Assembly (NCBI RefSeq): GCF_040712315.1
Contig: NC_134021.1
Location: forward strand, 22,532,501-22,596,500
Direction: 5' to 3'
Length of the DNA: 64,000 bases
From: Castanea sativa
Taxonomy: Eukaryota > Streptophyta > Magnoliopsida > Fagales > Fagaceae
A model generated the notes under the pieces. The model was not told the origin of the DNA, did no database searches, and was given only the letters and a program-made list of their open reading frames with translations. Both the position numbers and the translations under genes were made by a program. Positions 62,523 to 64,000 of this stretch are shown here, piece after piece. The number at the start of each line of letters is the position of its first letter. Within the stretch, counting starts at the first letter, position 1.

Positions 62523-63882
62523 CGATCTACATGTTGATGATGATTCTTTTTGTACATGATTTTTGAATTCTTTGTACTTAGTTCATGAAGTAATGAAGAT
62601 GAAAATTTTACAATTTTAATTTGTTACGTTTGAATGTTAGTATTGAATTCAAGTCTATCCGACTCTGAGTCGGAGTGAACAAAACAGAGGATTTTTATTT
62701 ATCATTCATATACGTGAGAATCCTTTTATTTGAATCTATTTGTTTCTCATACGTGAGAAACCTTTTTTCTTTTTCTTCTTTTATCTTTTATGAGAGAGGT
62801 GGTTTCTTGTTGTAAAGGAGAATGGAAAGCAATTCAAGAAATTGTAATAGTAAGTCTTTTCCTAAGTAATGAAGGTTTTATAATTCAAAAAAATCCAATC
62901 CCTGAAACTAACCGCTGGTCGGTATTACTATTTCGAACCACAAAATTTATTTATTCTCTCCATTTTACCCTCACTTTTACATTTATTACTCATACGTGCC
63001 ATTTTTTTAATACAAATATTACTTTTATTTATTTAATTTTATTTGCTCTGTCTTGCACAAGTATTTCAGTTTTAAATTTTTTTGGGCTTAAATAATAAAA
63101 CATTTGTAATTAAAATTTAATAAAAAAATACTTTTAAAACTCTTTATTTAAGTTAAAGGTTTCATAGCGGATAAACTTCATGCATTGATTCTGATCACAG
63201 TCTTCTGCATTTCCCAGAGAATCAAATCCTAATCAAACGTGTTTTAATGGAATTTTTATGGTACTAGGATGTGTATGTGATTTGTGTAAAAGTTGCATGT
63301 GAGGAATTTGACTTTTTCACTGTTTTTAAAGTAATGTAATTTCCTGTAGGTTTTGCTTTAGTTGTGACGAAAGACGCTGGGATGCAATTACCATTGCTGC
63401 AATCCCTTGCTGGTTCTACATTTTAAAGCAGTCAGCTTCTTTTGACTGCTTGTATGGGTTTTTTGGGTGTAACTGATGCTAGATTGCTATAACTGAGAAA
63501 AAAAGCACAATTCTAAGGTGTTGTCCCTCTATCCTTCAAACTATGAAAGATTTGAGCTTTTTCTAGTTCTTGAATCTTTGTTTTGTTTTGTTTTTTTTAA
63601 TTATCTTTTGTTAGCACATCAATATATGAGTAAATTTTAGTTTAATATATGTGTGTGTGTAACACAACTCACACATCGTGTGACATGCATCTGATCCAAG
63701 GCCATTGAAAACATTTATAACATGTATCACATAAATATAAAATAAATTATATTTTTTTTGTTAGATGGTTTGATTGTGTGGTCCTAGCTGCCAGTGACAT
63801 TGCAACAATTGTGCTCATGGGATTAATGTCCTGTCTAGGTTTGCTGATTTGATTAGAAGTAAGAGGAAACCTTAAAAAATAA
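62523..63882. other. 3' flank and AT-rich DNA, no gene seen
   Basis: Two ATACGTGAGAA words near 62710 and 62750 suggest a short local duplication. The open frame at 62790-63095 begins with protein-like codons (MREVVSCCKGEW) but lacks a domain and turns into low-complexity sequence. The section 63180-63500 is less AT-rich and might be an intron or UTR of the gene entering at the right edge. Confidence 0.4.
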
Positions 63883-64000
63883 CCTTTAGAGGCTGATGCA
63901 GATTTGAAAGAAGTAAAGCACCTCAAAAGCATGCTCGAAAAACAAGCTATTCAAATGGCAGAACAAAGAAGACATTTTGATGAACAACAAGCTAGTCAAG
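63883..64000 (+). CDS. Coiled-coil exon cut by the window edge
   Basis: Open from after a TAA at 63880-63882 to the end of the window. It reads EADADLKEVKHLKSMLEKQA then IQMAEQRRHFDEQQASQ, a heptad-patterned helix. A plausible acceptor (GATGCAG, ending 63901) would start the exon slightly later. Similar Gln/Glu-rich helices occur near the C-terminus of plant En/Spm-type transposase-like proteins, but the fragment is too short to assign. Confidence 0.4.

Overview
The window looks like nuclear DNA of a dicot plant, probably a woody rosid. The evidence is intron-split genes with GT-AG borders, an AT-rich background with many (TA)n tracts, a plant CDPK, a long P-class PPR gene, a plant HscB with an N-terminal four-cysteine motif, and a dense load of plant-type transposons. 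The lineage guess (rosid, perhaps Fagales) is an inference from gene content only.

Layout: 1-3049 is AT-rich upstream sequence. 3050-8705 (+) is a ten-exon gene for a START-like lipid-binding protein. 10014-20193 is a decayed Ty3/Gypsy element of Tat/Ogre type on the minus strand, with 716-bp LTRs and an extra ORF on the opposite strand. 19558-26436 is a tandem duplication of about 2.6 kb with one breakpoint inside an LTR and the other inside intron 1 of the HscB gene. The upstream copy of HscB exon 1 was later split by a 1.65-kb CACTA transposon. The downstream copy remains joined to the rest of HscB (25754-30280, +). A single-exon PPR gene (33731-36970, -) lies tail-to-tail with HscB. It is head-to-head with a Fra a 1/Mal d 1-associated-type gene (37137-41023, +), separated by only 166 bp that contain three TGGGCC motifs. 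44198-49797 (+) is a seven-exon calcium-dependent protein kinase of the CPK1/2/20 type.

From about 50 kb onward the window is mainly accessory DNA: a minus-strand LINE with ORF1 and an internally deleted ORF2 (52141-54732, 14-bp target duplication), several MITEs, a degenerate two-exon gene fragment (57061-57598), a 5'-truncated LINE tail (58133-58747), two small unrecognised genes (60735 and 62052, both +), and a coiled-coil exon cut by the window edge.

The real genes are ordinary single-copy plant genes acting in different processes: lipid binding, mitochondrial Fe-S assembly, organellar RNA processing and Ca2+ signalling. They do not form a pathway cluster. The most informative part is the layered rearrangement history at 19.5-26.4 kb, where copy 2 preserves the empty CACTA insertion site. 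Exon borders were set by eye from GT/AG sites and reading frame. No database search was possible.
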